64,000 nt of DNA from Sulfuritalea sp. (GCA_016710465.1 JADJVS010000012.1:320947-384946); one strand, 5' to 3'. Shown: positions 1-8,503, numbered from the stretch's first letter. Program-made: numbers and translations. The notes: a model not told the origin generated them from the letters alone.

Positions 1-122
1 TTTTCCAGCTCGCGACTGACCAGCGAGACGACCTCGACGCCGTCGATCAGCTTGATGGCGTCCAGATGCTTGATGCCGAAGGCGCCGGCGCCGGCCAGCG
101 CGACCTTGATGGGTTTGCTCAT
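1..122 (-). CDS. ligC: 4-carboxy-2-hydroxymuconate-6-semialdehyde dehydrogenase, N-terminal fragment
   Basis: Only the first 40 codons are inside the window; the gene runs off the left edge. They encode a Gfo/Idh/MocA-type Rossmann start with a glycine loop GAGAFG at residues 11-16. The ATG at 120-122 follows the ligB stop codon with no gap, so the two are co-translated. In the protocatechuate 4,5-cleavage pathway LigC oxidises the LigAB ring-opening product, as its cyclic hemiacetal, to 2-pyrone-4,6-dicarboxylate with NAD(P). The assignment rests on this N-terminus plus its position after ligA-ligB; another dehydrogenase of the same superfamily is less likely. Confidence 0.8.
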   Translation of the reverse strand, partial: MSKPIKVALAGAGAFGIKHLDAIKLIDGVEVVSLVSRELE

Positions 123-989
123 TTACGTGTTCTCCAGGATCAGGTGTCCGACGGCGGTGTTCGATGCGGGTACGTGATAGAAGCGGTGCGCCACGCGCGG
201 CGTGCCGGGGCCGGATTCGTCACCCATGGCGCCGCGCGCGATCAGCCACATCACCAGTTCGATGCCTTCCGAGCCGGCTTCGCGCACGTAGTCGATGTGC
301 GGCATCTGCGAAAGTCCGGCCGGATCGGCGATCAGGCGGTCGAGGAAGGCGTTGTCCCATTCGCGGTTGATCAGTCCGGCGCGCGGACCCTGCAACTGGT
401 GGCTCATCCCGCCCGTGCCCCAGACCTGCACCTTGAGCGGTGCATCGAAGCTGGCCACGGCCTTGCGGATGGCGCGGCCCAGGTTGTAGCAGCGGCGGCC
501 CGAGGGCACCGGGTACTGCACCACATTCACGGCGAAGGGGATCACCGGGCAGGGCCACTCATAGTTGTCAGGCGCGGGCTGGCCGCACATCAGCGACAGC
601 GGCACAGTGAGGCCGTGGTCCACCGGCATCCGGTTCACGATGGTCAGGTCAAAGTCGTCCTGGATCACGGATTGCGCGATGTGCGCCGCCAACTCGGGGT
701 GGCCCATGACCACCGGCACCGGGCGGGCGCCATAGCCCTCGTCGGCGGGCTGGAACTCGGCGGCGCAACCGATGGCAAACGTCGGGATCATCTCCAGGCT
801 GAAGGCCGTGGCGTGATCGTTGTAGACCAGGAAGATGACGTCGGGCCTGTTCTCGCGCAGCCACTGCTTGGAGAATTCGTAGCCCTTGAAGACCGGCTGC
901 CAGTAGGGCTCGCCGGACTTGCCCATATCCAGCGCGGCGCCGATGGCGGGAACGTGCGAGGTGTAAACCGAGGCGGTGATATGGGCCAT
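123..989 (-). CDS. ligB: Protocatechuate 4,5-dioxygenase beta (catalytic) subunit
   Basis: This 288-residue protein is a LigB-family extradiol dioxygenase, the iron-binding subunit that opens protocatechuate between C4 and C5. Visible family residues are His12 (TSHVPA), the His of YNDHATAF near residue 59, and a glutamate in the EGIELVMW segment, matching the two-His-one-Glu iron site of LigB. A longer open frame exists upstream, but the start MAHITASVY at 989 begins one base after the ligA stop and gives the normal family length. The cytoplasmic LigA2B2 enzyme needs the alpha subunit encoded just upstream. Confidence 0.95.
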   Translation of the reverse strand: MAHITASVYTSHVPAIGAALDMGKSGEPYWQPVFKGYEFSKQWLRENRPDVIFLVYNDHATAFSLEMIPTFAIGCAAEFQPADEGYGARPVPVVMGHPELAAHIAQSVIQDDFDLTIVNRMPVDHGLTVPLSLMCGQPAPDNYEWPCPVIPFAVNVVQYPVPSGRRCYNLGRAIRKAVASFDAPLKVQVWGTGGMSHQLQGPRAGLINREWDNAFLDRLIADPAGLSQMPHIDYVREAGSEGIELVMWLIARGAMGDESGPGTPRVAHRFYHVPASNTAVGHLILENT

Positions 990-990
990 G

Positions 991-1434
991 TCAGGCACCT
1001 CCCTTGCGGCCGGCCTTGCCTTGCGGCTGGCGATGGGCCTGGGCACTGCCGTCTTCGCCGATGCGACGGTTGCCTTCGATCGAACGGCCGCCCGAGATCA
1101 TCATGTCCCGGTATTCCTCTTCCGTCATGCCGGTCATGCTGCCGGCCATCTGCTGGAAGCTCTTGCCGTCGGTGGCGCCGATCTTGGCGAGGAAATAGAT
1201 GTTGCCGCCAAGGCGAATGCACCAGTTGAGGTCGCGCGCCAGCACCGCCTGCTTCTGTTCTTCGGTCATCGGCCATTCGTCGAGGTAGGCGCGCTCGTCG
1301 GCCTTGAAGCGGGCGCGGTTTGCGGCTTGCATCAGCGACATGCAAAACTGGTTCAGCGGGTAGCCGAGGCGCGACTGTTCGGCGTCGAAGATGGTGGTAC
1401 CGGGGATGTCCTTGTAGGGTTTGTCGAGGGCCAT
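991..1434 (-). CDS. ligA: Protocatechuate 4,5-dioxygenase alpha subunit
   Basis: This 147-residue protein matches the small alpha subunit of protocatechuate 4,5-dioxygenase, with the family segments PLNQFCMSL (near residue 26) and RDLNWCIRLGGN (near 67). LigA has no metal site; in the known structure it closes one side of the LigB active-site cleft. The C-terminal tail, rich in Arg, Gly and Gln, is low-complexity and probably flexible. The stop is one base before the ligB ATG and the ATG lies two bases after the ligI stop, which fits a translationally coupled operon. Confidence 0.95.
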   Translation of the reverse strand: MALDKPYKDIPGTTIFDAEQSRLGYPLNQFCMSLMQAANRARFKADERAYLDEWPMTEEQKQAVLARDLNWCIRLGGNIYFLAKIGATDGKSFQQMAGSMTGMTEEEYRDMMISGGRSIEGNRRIGEDGSAQAHRQPQGKAGRKGGA

Positions 1435-1436
1435 GC

Positions 1437-2352
1437 TCAGATCTCCTCCGGCCAGTAAAGGCGCATCGGGTTGTCGACCAGCAGTTTGCGTTGCAGCTCG
1501 GGTGTCACCGCGATGTGCGGTATGAAATCCACCAGCAGGCCGTCATCCGGGCATGTGGTCCTTGAGGTTGGGATGCGGCCAGTCGGTTCCCCAGAGCACG
1601 CGGTCGGGAAATGTCTCGACGATGCGGCGGGCGAAGGGAATGACATCGCGGTAGGCATTCCGTTCCCCATGGAGCGCCTTCGGTCCGGAAACAGAAAGCC
1701 GCTCGGGACAACTGACCTTGCTCCAGACATTCGGATAGTCGCGCATGAACTTGACGAAGAGTTCGAATTCGGGCCCGTCGACCGGCTTGCCCACATCGGG
1801 CCGGCCCATGTGGTCGACCACCACGGTCGTCGGCAGCGCGGTGAAGAAATCCCACAGTTCAGGCAGGTCCACCGCCTCGAAATAGATCACCACGTGCCAG
1901 CCCAGCGGCGCGATGCGCGCGGCGATTTCCATCAGTTCGTCCCTGGGCGTGAAATCCACCAGGCGCTTGACGAAGTTGAAGCGCACGCCGCGCACGCCGG
2001 CCGCGTGCATGGCCTGCAACTCGGCATCCGTCACGCTGCGCCGAACCGTGGCCACACCGCGCGCCTTGCCTTGTGAGTGGGTCAGCGCGTCGAGCAGGGC
2101 AGCGTTGTCGGCGCCGTGGCAGGTGGCCTGGACAACGACGTTGCGCGCGAAACCGAGATGGTCGCGCAGGGCAAAGAGTTGCGCCTTCGAGGCGTCGCAG
2201 GGGGTGTACTTGCGTTCCGCCGCGAAGGGAAACTCGGCGCCCGGCCCGAAGACATGGCAATGCGCGTCCACGCTGCCGGGCGGAACCCTGAAAGTCGGCG
2301 CTGACGGACCGGCGAACCAGTCGAGCCAGCCGGGTGTTTTCTCGAATGTCAT
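1437..2352 (-). pseudogene. ligI: 2-pyrone-4,6-dicarboxylate hydrolase, interrupted by a one-base frameshift
   Basis: LigI hydrolyses 2-pyrone-4,6-dicarboxylate to 4-oxalomesaconate. The frame starting at 2352 encodes 269 residues of this amidohydrolase-fold protein, with VDAHCHVFGP near residue 28 and WGTDWPHPN near 257, and then stops right after DHMPG at about 1543. The expected tail (DDGLLVDF to MRLYWPEEI, with DNPMRLY typical of the family) continues in the next frame to a stop at 1437-1439. Removing one G from the CCCGGATGAC stretch (about 1548-1553) restores a protein of about 304 residues. Only the last 35 or so residues are affected. It may be a sequencing error or a real lesion; the surrounding operon looks intact. 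Confidence 0.88.
2291..2317 (+). repeat. Dispersed repeat AGTCGGCGCTGGC-N3-ACGGCG, copy 1 (inside ligI)
   Basis: AAAGTCGGCGCTGAC, then GGA, then CCGGCGAA falls in the 5' part of ligI. It has two or three differences from the intergenic copies and could be a chance coding match. Confidence 0.35.
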
Positions 2353-2353
2353 C

Positions 2354-3286
2354 TCAGGGCGTGTCCTTGATCTTTGATGCGGCGATGATGCGGTCGGCCT
2401 CGGTGCGCCAGTCGGGGCTGCGGGCGAAGTTTGCGCTGTCGCGCCGGCCGAAGATGCCGGCGTCGGCGCAATCCGCCATCCATGAATCGCGTTCGGCGCT
2501 GCCGGCGGCGGACAAGGGCACCAGCCCCATCTCGGCCACGGTTTGCGCCGCCTCGGCCATCTCCTCGGCGCGGCGGCGGCCGTGCTCGATGACGCGCTGG
2601 AAAAAGTAACTGCCCTGCTTCTCCCAGTCGATGCCGGGAAAGGTTTCGTGCAACGAGGCGATCACGGCATCCTCGACACCGTGGGCGCGCGCGGCGGTAA
2701 AGCTCTCGATCACCATGGCTTCGAGGCCCTTGATCATCACGCTGCGGCACATCTTGGTCGCCGAGACGACGCCTAGCCTTTCGTCGCCGACCCTGGGCGC
2801 GAATCCGAGCGCCTTGAGCGCCGGCTCCAGCGCCGCCGCATGGGGCCCGCCAAGCAGCATTGGCACCTTGCTGCGATACGGCGGCACCGAGGTCATCACC
2901 GCGCCCTCGACAAAACGCCCGCCAGCGGAATCGATCATTTCCGCCGCCACGGTCTTGGCGCCGGGGGAGGCGGAATTCAGATCGAGGAAAAAGACATCCT
3001 TGCGGAAGGACAGCGAGCAGGACTGCGCGGCAACCACCGTCTGGCTGGCAGTCACGGCGCTGATCACCAGGTCGGCCCCCTCCAGCGTCGTGGCGTGATC
3101 GCCGAAGATGGGCACGCGGAAATCGCCGGCATGGCGCGCAAGCGCCGTGTCGCCGGCGCCGACTTTCAGGTCGCAGGCGCTGACCAGCACGCCCTGGGCG
3201 CGCAGATCCTCGGCCAGGATGCGCCCCACCTCGCCGTAACCGACGAGCGCGATGCGCCAGTGTTTTGGGTTCTCGGGCAGCGCCAT
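2354..3286 (-). CDS. NAD(P)-binding 6-phosphogluconate-dehydrogenase-like protein with DUF1932-type C-terminus
   Basis: This 310-residue protein has an N-terminal Rossmann fold with the nucleotide loop GYGEVG at residues 16-21 and a helical C-terminal half like DUF1932 proteins of the 3-hydroxyisobutyrate/6-phosphogluconate dehydrogenase superfamily. The KMCRSVMIKG segment (about 178-187) sits where these enzymes keep their catalytic lysine. The chosen ATG at 3286 overlaps the ligK stop by one base; the frame is open further upstream but that stretch is ligK antiphase. No step of the known protocatechuate 4,5 pathway needs this enzyme, so its substrate is unknown. Its place inside the operon suggests a side reaction or a tautomer or repair step. 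Confidence 0.85.
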   Translation of the reverse strand: MALPENPKHWRIALVGYGEVGRILAEDLRAQGVLVSACDLKVGAGDTALARHAGDFRVPIFGDHATTLEGADLVISAVTASQTVVAAQSCSLSFRKDVFFLDLNSASPGAKTVAAEMIDSAGGRFVEGAVMTSVPPYRSKVPMLLGGPHAAALEPALKALGFAPRVGDERLGVVSATKMCRSVMIKGLEAMVIESFTAARAHGVEDAVIASLHETFPGIDWEKQGSYFFQRVIEHGRRRAEEMAEAAQTVAEMGLVPLSAAGSAERDSWMADCADAGIFGRRDSANFARSPDWRTEADRIIAASKIKDTP

Positions 3287-3969
3287 CAGTCGATGTACCG
3301 GAGGCCGGCCTTTTCCAGTGCCGGACGCATGTCGTACATGTCGAGGCCGAGCACACCGGACGCCAGCTTCTCGCGCTTGGCGCCCTCGTTGGCCTCGCGC
3401 TTGGCGGCGGCATCGAGCGTCTTCGCCGCCAGCGCGCGCGGCACGCAGACCACGCCGTCGTCGTCGGCGACGATCACGTCGCCGGGCGTCACCAGCATGC
3501 CGGCGCAGACCACGGGGATATTCACCGAGCCGAGCGTGGCCTTGATCGTGCCTTTGCTGCTGATGCACTTGCTCCACACCGGGAAGCCCATCTCGGTCAG
3601 GGTCTTTACGTCGCGCACGCCGGCGTCGATCACCAGCGCGCGGGCGCCGCGCGCCATGAAGCTGGTGGCCAGCAGGTCGCCGAAATAGCCGTCCGTGCAT
3701 TCGGCGCTGATCGCGGCGACGACGATGTCGCCCGGCTGGATCTGCTCGGCGACGACATGCATCATCCAGTTGTCGCCGGGATGCAGCAGCACGGTAACGG
3801 CCGTGCCCGACACCTGCGCACCGGCATATATCGGCCGCATGTAGGGCTTCATCAGGCCGACGCGGCCCATGGCCTCGTGCACCGTGGCCGAACCCAGGGC
3901 AGCCAGCGCGTCGGCCGTGGCCGCGTCGGTGCGGGTGATGTTGCGATAGACGACGCCCAGTTCGTACAT
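3286..3969 (-). CDS. ligK: 4-carboxy-4-hydroxy-2-oxoadipate / 4-hydroxy-4-methyl-2-oxoglutarate aldolase
   Basis: This 227-residue protein has the RraA/HMG-aldolase fold. The diagnostic segment GDLLATSFMARG followed about ten residues later by DAGVRD supplies the glycine-rich loop and the Arg-Asp pair that bind the divalent metal and substrate in class II HMG/CHA aldolases. The enzyme makes the last cut of the 4,5-cleavage pathway, releasing pyruvate and oxaloacetate. RraA itself is shorter (about 160 residues), and the catabolic context favours the aldolase. The gene begins three bases after the ligJ stop. Confidence 0.93.
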   Translation of the reverse strand: MYELGVVYRNITRTDAATADALAALGSATVHEAMGRVGLMKPYMRPIYAGAQVSGTAVTVLLHPGDNWMMHVVAEQIQPGDIVVAAISAECTDGYFGDLLATSFMARGARALVIDAGVRDVKTLTEMGFPVWSKCISSKGTIKATLGSVNIPVVCAGMLVTPGDVIVADDDGVVCVPRALAAKTLDAAAKREANEGAKREKLASGVLGLDMYDMRPALEKAGLRYID

Positions 3970-3971
3970 GC

Positions 3972-5000
3972 CTATTTCCCCCTCGCTTTCAGTGCCGCGT
4001 CGAGTCGCGGGTAGACGCGGCGCGCATTGCCTTCATACACCTTGTGGCGATCCTCGGGCGAAAGGTTCAGCGTCGCCTCGATGTAGCGCTTGGTGTCATC
4101 GAAGTTGTGGCCGGTCTCGGGATCGATGCCCTTGACGGCGCCGATCATTTCCGAGGCGAAGAGGATGTTGTCCACCGGGATCACGCGGGTCAGCAGGTCG
4201 ATGCCCGGCTGGTGATAGACGCAGGTGTCGAAGAACACGTTGTTCAGCAGGTGGTCGCGCAGCAGGGGCTTCTTGAGTTCCTGCGCGAGGCCGCGGTAGC
4301 GGCCCCAGTGGTAGGGCGCGGCGCCGCCGCCATGCGGGACGATGAATTTCAGCTCGGGGAAATCCTTGAACAGATCGCCCTGGATCAGTTGCATCACGGC
4401 CGTGGTGTCGGCGTTGATGTAGTGCGCGCCGGTGGTGTGGAAGCAGGCGTTGCAACTGGTGCTGACGTGGATCATGGCCGGAATGCCGTGCTCGACCATC
4501 TTTTCGTAGATCGGGTACCAGTGGCGGTCGGTCAGCGGCGGCGAGGTCCAGTGGCCGCCGGAGGGATCGGGATTGAGGTTGATGCCGACGAAGCCGTATT
4601 CCTTCACGCACTTTTCCAGTTCGGCAACACAGGTCTTCGGATCGACGCCGGGCGACTGCGGCAGCATCGCCGCGCCGATAAAATTGTCGGGAAAGAGCTG
4701 CGCCACGCGGTGGCAGAGTTCGTTGCAGATCGCCGCCCAGGTGCTGCTGACATGGAAGTCGCCGATGTGGTGGGCCATGAAGCTGGCGCGCGGCGAGAAG
4801 ATGGTCAGGTCGGAGCCGCGCTCCCGCATCTTCTTCAACTGGTTGGTTTCGATGCTCTCGCGCAGTTCGTCGTCGCTGATCTTCAGCTCGGACACCTTCG
4901 GCATCGCGGATGGATCCTTGATGCCGGCGATCTGGCGGTTGCGCCACTCTTCCAGCGCCTTGGGCGCAGTGGTGTAGTGACCGTGGATGTCGATGATCAT
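3972..5000 (-). CDS. ligJ: 4-oxalomesaconate hydratase
   Basis: This 342-residue protein belongs to the amidohydrolase superfamily but matches LigJ, which hydrates 4-oxalomesaconate to 4-carboxy-4-hydroxy-2-oxoadipate. Metal ligands are visible as His6 and His8 (IDIHGHY), the histidine of MIHVSTSC near residue 178 and the glutamate in FASEMIGAV near 283. PHGGGAAPYHWG is another conserved block. The gene lies between the solute-binding gene (10 bases upstream) and ligK, as expected for a single transcript. Confidence 0.94.
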   Translation of the reverse strand: MIIDIHGHYTTAPKALEEWRNRQIAGIKDPSAMPKVSELKISDDELRESIETNQLKKMRERGSDLTIFSPRASFMAHHIGDFHVSSTWAAICNELCHRVAQLFPDNFIGAAMLPQSPGVDPKTCVAELEKCVKEYGFVGINLNPDPSGGHWTSPPLTDRHWYPIYEKMVEHGIPAMIHVSTSCNACFHTTGAHYINADTTAVMQLIQGDLFKDFPELKFIVPHGGGAAPYHWGRYRGLAQELKKPLLRDHLLNNVFFDTCVYHQPGIDLLTRVIPVDNILFASEMIGAVKGIDPETGHNFDDTKRYIEATLNLSPEDRHKVYEGNARRVYPRLDAALKARGK

Positions 5001-5009
5001 GGTGTGCTC

Positions 5010-5699
5010 CTAAGCCGGTTCCATGCCCTGGCGCCGCTTGGCCTCGGTCGCGGCGGACGATTGCATATAGGCCAGCAGCTTGCGCACTGCCTCGGACCTG
5101 GACGACGCGGCGCAGACGCCGCCGGAAAACGTGGTCACGATCTCGGTGCCCGGCGGCATGGCGCCGATCACCTGTATGCCGGGCGCCGTGAGCATCTCGC
5201 TTGCCTGCTGGAAGCCGAGTTCGACCTGACCATCGGCGACCAGTTGCGCCACGGGTATCCCGGCCGCCGCCTGGACGATGCGGCCGCGCAGGGCGTCCGC
5301 AATGCCCCAAACGTCGAAGAGCTTGAGCAGTGCGTTGCCGCTGGGGCCGGTGGAATAGCCGAGCGTGCTTGCCTCCAGCACGGCCTGGCGCAAGGCCGCC
5401 TCGGTCGACACATCCGGTGCCTTTGCCCCTTCCCTCACCGCGATGGCCACGGGAGAGCGGACCAGGTCCGCACGCGAACCGGGCAGCACACTGCCGCCGG
5501 CGACCAGTTTGTCGATCGCATCGGCTGCCAGAATGACGACATCGAAGGCTTCGCCCGCGGCAACGCGCCTCGCGGCATCGACGCCGCCCACCGATTCGAT
5601 TTCGATCGCGACGCCCGCCGAATGGCGATATGCGGCCGCCAACTCGGCCAGCAGCAGCCGTGTCGCCATCGACGAAATGCCCTTGAGCGGAGTACCCAT
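5010..5699 (-). CDS. ModA-like substrate-binding protein without signal peptide, first gene of the protocatechuate operon
   Basis: This 229-residue protein resembles molybdate-type (ModA/SBP_bac_11) binding proteins, for example the FDVVILAADAIDKL block and GYSTGPSGNALL. It has no N-terminal hydrophobic export signal: it begins MGTPLKGISSMATRLLL, so it may be cytoplasmic or the start may be misplaced. No ABC permease or ATPase is adjacent. ModA-like proteins of this type recur beside lig/pmd genes, which suggests a role in sensing or binding an aromatic acid rather than molybdate; that is inference. A LysR-type operator candidate lies 47 bases upstream of the start. Confidence 0.75.
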   Translation of the reverse strand: MGTPLKGISSMATRLLLAELAAAYRHSAGVAIEIESVGGVDAARRVAAGEAFDVVILAADAIDKLVAGGSVLPGSRADLVRSPVAIAVREGAKAPDVSTEAALRQAVLEASTLGYSTGPSGNALLKLFDVWGIADALRGRIVQAAAGIPVAQLVADGQVELGFQQASEMLTAPGIQVIGAMPPGTEIVTTFSGGVCAASSRSEAVRKLLAYMQSSAATEAKRRQGMEPA

Positions 5700-5746
5700 G
5701 CCCGCATTCTGGCAAATGCGGGGCGGCGGTCCAAGCCACCGCCCGT

Positions 5747-5773
5747 ACTACTAGCTATCGCGTTTTGTTATGG
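5747..5773 (-). promoter_or_regulatory. LysR-type operator candidate, copy A, before the protocatechuate operon
   Basis: Read on the minus strand this is CCATAAC, five bases, GCGATAGCT, two bases, TAGT. The same pattern with identical spacing occurs at 12414-12440 and 20639-20665. Its near edge is 47 bases from the start codon at 5699, exactly as for the copy before iorA. The lysR gene at 11455-12417 is the likely source of the regulator. Confidence 0.65.
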
Positions 5774-5929
5774 ATGGCTCCATTCTCGATAGCCAATGCA
5801 GAGCGTTCGGGTCGCGATTCGCCGGGGAATGGCTGGGCTTTGAGCTAAGATTCCGCGCCTGCACCGGCGAGTGCCGATGGCCTGCGCGAAGTGTCTGATC
5901 GCTGCAATCGCTGCTGTCAGCACAAGGGG

Positions 5930-7020
5930 TTTTACTCAGCAGTCGCCAATATAGGCGACAGAAGGAGCTTGGAAAAGTGAACGCACGAGGCTGGGCAATT
6001 TCTGGAGCGCCGCAAGCTGCTCCTCGATTTTGTCGCGCAGTTTTTCCCCTTTCTGCAAGGGGCGTCTTGCCGTGCCGGTGCGCTTGACATGACTCCAAAC
6101 CAGTTCGTCCGGATTCAAATCGGGCGCATAGCCAGGCAGGAAATGCAAGGTCAGGCGGCCCTCGGTGGAGGTGACGTACTTCTTTACGAGCGCGGTCTTG
6201 TGTGCAGGCAGGCTGTCGAGCACGAGATGGATCGGCTTCCTGCGGTACTTCATCATCTGTTGCAGCAGTTCGACGAACAATTCCGCGTTGAGACCGCCTT
6301 CGTAGGTGCAGAACCAGAACGCACCGTTGGCGTTCACCGCCGATGCCGCGCTGATGGCTTGACGCTGTCCGGGGCGCTGCACGACCGGCGTCTGTCCGCG
6401 GACGCCCCAGGTCTTGCCATGCACCGTATCGGCGCGGAATCCGGATTCATCCCAGAAGAAGATTTCAGCGCCATCCGCCTTTGCCTGCTTGGCAATGGCC
6501 GGAAAGGTTTCGCGCTGCCACTTCTCAATGGCATCGGGATCCCGTTGATAGGCTCGCTGCAACGGCTTCTGCGGCGTGAGGCCCAATCTGGCCAGCATCT
6601 CGCCAACGGCGGTCAGTCCCAGCTTCACGCCGAACTTCTCTTCAATCAACTCGACAACGACCGCACGCGTCCACAGGCCAAAGTCCAAGCCGTACTGGCG
6701 AGGGTCTCTCCCGTTGATCCATCTGAAAACCTGACTTTCCTGTCTCGGCGTCAGGGTGCGCGGCCGTCCAGTCGCCTTCGTCGAGCGCAGTGCCCGAATA
6801 CCAAGCCCCGGCTGCAACGCCGCCTTCAACCACTTGTAGATCGTCGGCGATTGAAGCCATATGCCTCAATCACCTTCGCCGCCGGCTCGCCTTCGCGCAC
6901 CCGCTCGATCGCCATGAGCCGAATTTCCTCCAGCGTCTTGCGATCCAATGTTCGTCCGTCTCTTTTCATGCAACATGAGACTGTCATGGGCGCCGAGAGT
7001 TCCATATTTGTCGACTTATT
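5930..7020 (-). mobile_element. IS630-family insertion sequence, ends not resolved
   Basis: The element is recognised by its transposase only. I could not identify terminal inverted repeats or the TA target duplication expected for IS630, so the limits are approximate. It sits between the protocatechuate operon promoter and the broken hsdM gene, and probably marks one edge of the accessory block. Confidence 0.55.
5936..6969 (-). pseudogene. IS630-family transposase, frameshifted near the N-terminus
   Basis: The main frame (below 6829) encodes an IS630/Tc1-type DDE transposase of about 297 residues. It has a winged-helix segment, then IFFWDESGF (first Asp-Glu), HLVLDSLPAHK (second Asp) and LPGYAPDLNPDELVW, the usual end of the catalytic domain. 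The natural N-terminus (MKRDGRTLDRKTLEEIR) starts at 6969 in another frame and meets a stop just past IEAYGFNR. Adding one C in the GCCGACG stretch near 6850 joins it to YKWLKAALQPG. Either one base is lost or this copy needs frameshifting; some IS630 relatives do so, but no slippery heptamer is obvious. Confidence 0.85.
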
Positions 7021-7098
7021 TTTCGACTAATGAGTAAGTCCCTCGGGACGCCACAACAGACTCACGTTTTGCCGCCGCTCGCGGCGATACCGACAACA

Positions 7099-7920
7099 AT
7101 GGCCATCAAGAAATCCGAGCTCTACTCTTCCCTCTGGGCCTCCTGCGACGAGCTGCGCGGCGGCATGGATGCCAGCCAGTACAAGGACTACGGCCAGGAG
7201 AAGGATGCCGCCACCAGCGGCCTGGCGCGCATGAACATGATCCTGCACGACAACCCCGGTGCGCTGATCATGCAGGGCAACACACTGGCCGATCCCAAGT
7301 TCAAGGATGGCGAAGCGCTAAAGAGCTTCGATTACGTCGTCGCCAATCCGCCGTTTTCCGACAAGCGCTGGAGCACCGGCTTCGATCCCTTGCACGATCC
7401 CTACGAGCGCTTCCAGACCTTCGGCGCACCGCCGGCCAAGCAGGGCGACTACGCCTACCTGCTGCACATCGTGCGTTCGCTCAAGAGCACCGGCAAGGGC
7501 GCCTGCATCCTCCCCCACGGCGTGCTGTTCCGCGGCAATGCCGAGGCCGAGATCCGCCGCAAGCTGGTCAGGCGCGGCTACATCAAGGGCATCATCGGCC
7601 TGCCGGCCAACCTGTTCTACGGCACCGGCATCCCGGCCTGCATCGTCGTCATCGACAAACAGGACGCCCAGGCGCGCAAGGGCATTTTCATGCTCGACGC
7701 CAGCGCCGGCTACATCAAGGACGGCCCCAAGAACCGGCTGCGCGAACAGGACCTGCACAAGATCGTGGATGTCTTCACCCGGCAGGACGACAGCGACCCC
7801 AAGTACGCGCGCATGGTCGGCGTGGACGAGATCGAGAAGAACGACTACAACCTCAACCTGCCGCGCTACATCGACGCCAGCCAGGCCGAGGACAAGCAGG
7901 ACATCGAAGGCCACCTCAAG
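7099..7920 (+). pseudogene. hsdM: Type I restriction-modification methyltransferase HsdM, internally deleted
   Basis: The frame begins with a typical HsdM start (MAIKKSELYSSLW, DELRGGMDASQYKDY) and then jumps directly to GQEKDAATSGLARMN, which lies far downstream in normal HsdM. About 200 or more residues, including the SAM-binding glycine motif, are missing. The catalytic NPPF motif (VVANPPFSDKRW) and the downstream LPHGVLFRG and LPANLFYGTGIP blocks remain. After EGHLKG near 7920 the HsdM similarity ends and the DNA continues as out-of-frame hsdS. The product cannot be an active methyltransferase. Confidence 0.85.
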
Positions 7921-8311
7921 GGTGCAGGTTATCCGGAAGGGAACCTTGCTCATGAGCTTCAAGCTTTCGATAGGCCGCCTTTGTTTCGCTGGCTGCGACC
8001 TGTACACCAACGAAGCGATATGCAGCTTCAACAACGTCAAGGCGAATACAGAGTTTCTGTACTACATCCTCGGCCGAACTGATTTTTCGCTCTACGGCAA
8101 ACAGGCGGTAAAGGGCTACACGCTAAATAGCGAATCCCTCAAGCTTGTCGAAGTTCCGCTACCGACCATCGAAGAGCAAACTGCCATCGCCACCCTCCTC
8201 TTCGACATGGACGCCGAACTCACCGTGCTGGAGGCCAAGCTCGCCAAGGCCCGACAGATCAAGCAGGGCATGATGCAGGAACTGCTGACCGGGCGGATAC
8301 GCTTGGTCTGA
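7921..8311 (+). pseudogene. hsdS: Type I restriction specificity subunit HsdS, C-terminal remnant
   Basis: Shifted relative to hsdM, this frame reads KGTLLMSFKLSIGR, then NEAICSFNNV, LPTIEEQTAIATLL and AKLAKARQIKQGMMQELLTGRIRL. These are the end of a target-recognition domain followed by the conserved coiled-coil and C-terminus of HsdS. The first recognition domain and the start codon are gone. The hsdM-hsdS join near 7920 looks like one deletion fusing the 3' part of hsdM to the 3' part of hsdS. Confidence 0.82.
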
Positions 8312-8330
8312 GGTTCGGCCTGCTTCCGGG

Positions 8331-8356
8331 GCGCCGTATCGCCAGCGCCGACTTTT
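8331..8356 (-). repeat. Dispersed repeat AGTCGGCGCTGGC-N3-ACGGCG, copy 2
   Basis: On the minus strand this reads AAAGTCGGCGCTGGCGATAC followed by GGCGCC. It lies 20 bases after the hsdS remnant stop. Related copies are at 2291, 25674, 33894, 36974, 53506 and 57209. Confidence 0.5.
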
Positions 8357-8403
8357 GTGGCTGGCTTGACAGGATATTGGGTAGCAACGGATTGGAGATG
8401 AGA

Positions 8404-8423
8404 CCGATCTCATATGAGATCGG
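8404..8423. repeat. Perfect 20-base palindrome upstream of the AbiE-like pair
   Basis: The sequence CCGATCTCAT followed by its exact reverse complement ATGAGATCGG lies in the gap between the hsdS remnant and the AbiEi-like gene. It could be a protein-binding site. A second short hairpin (GTCCCGC/GCGGGAT) follows. No T-run makes it a terminator. Confidence 0.5.
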
Positions 8424-8481
8424 CCCCGGTCCCGCCCTGCTGCGGGATTGACCATGGCATCCGGACAGCGCTGGTTTTTTC

Positions 8482-8503
8482 AGGAAAACACTAGCTTTTT
8501 CCT
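8482..8503. promoter_or_regulatory. Inverted repeat, candidate AbiEi operator
   Basis: AGGAAAA and TTTTCCT form a perfect 7-base inverted repeat separated by eight bases, inside an A/T-rich stretch 25 bases before the AbiEi-like start codon. AbiEi proteins are known to repress their own operon through inverted repeats; binding here is inference. Confidence 0.45.

Noticed and set aside
3143..3166. Further match to the dispersed repeat inside the DUF1932 gene
   Set aside because: The match is explained by the coding phrase VGAGDTA with preferred codons, so I do not count it as a copy.
4044..5792. A 582-codon plus-strand frame opposite ligJ and the ModA-like gene
   Set aside because: It is shadow coding with no recognisable domain; ligJ is certain.
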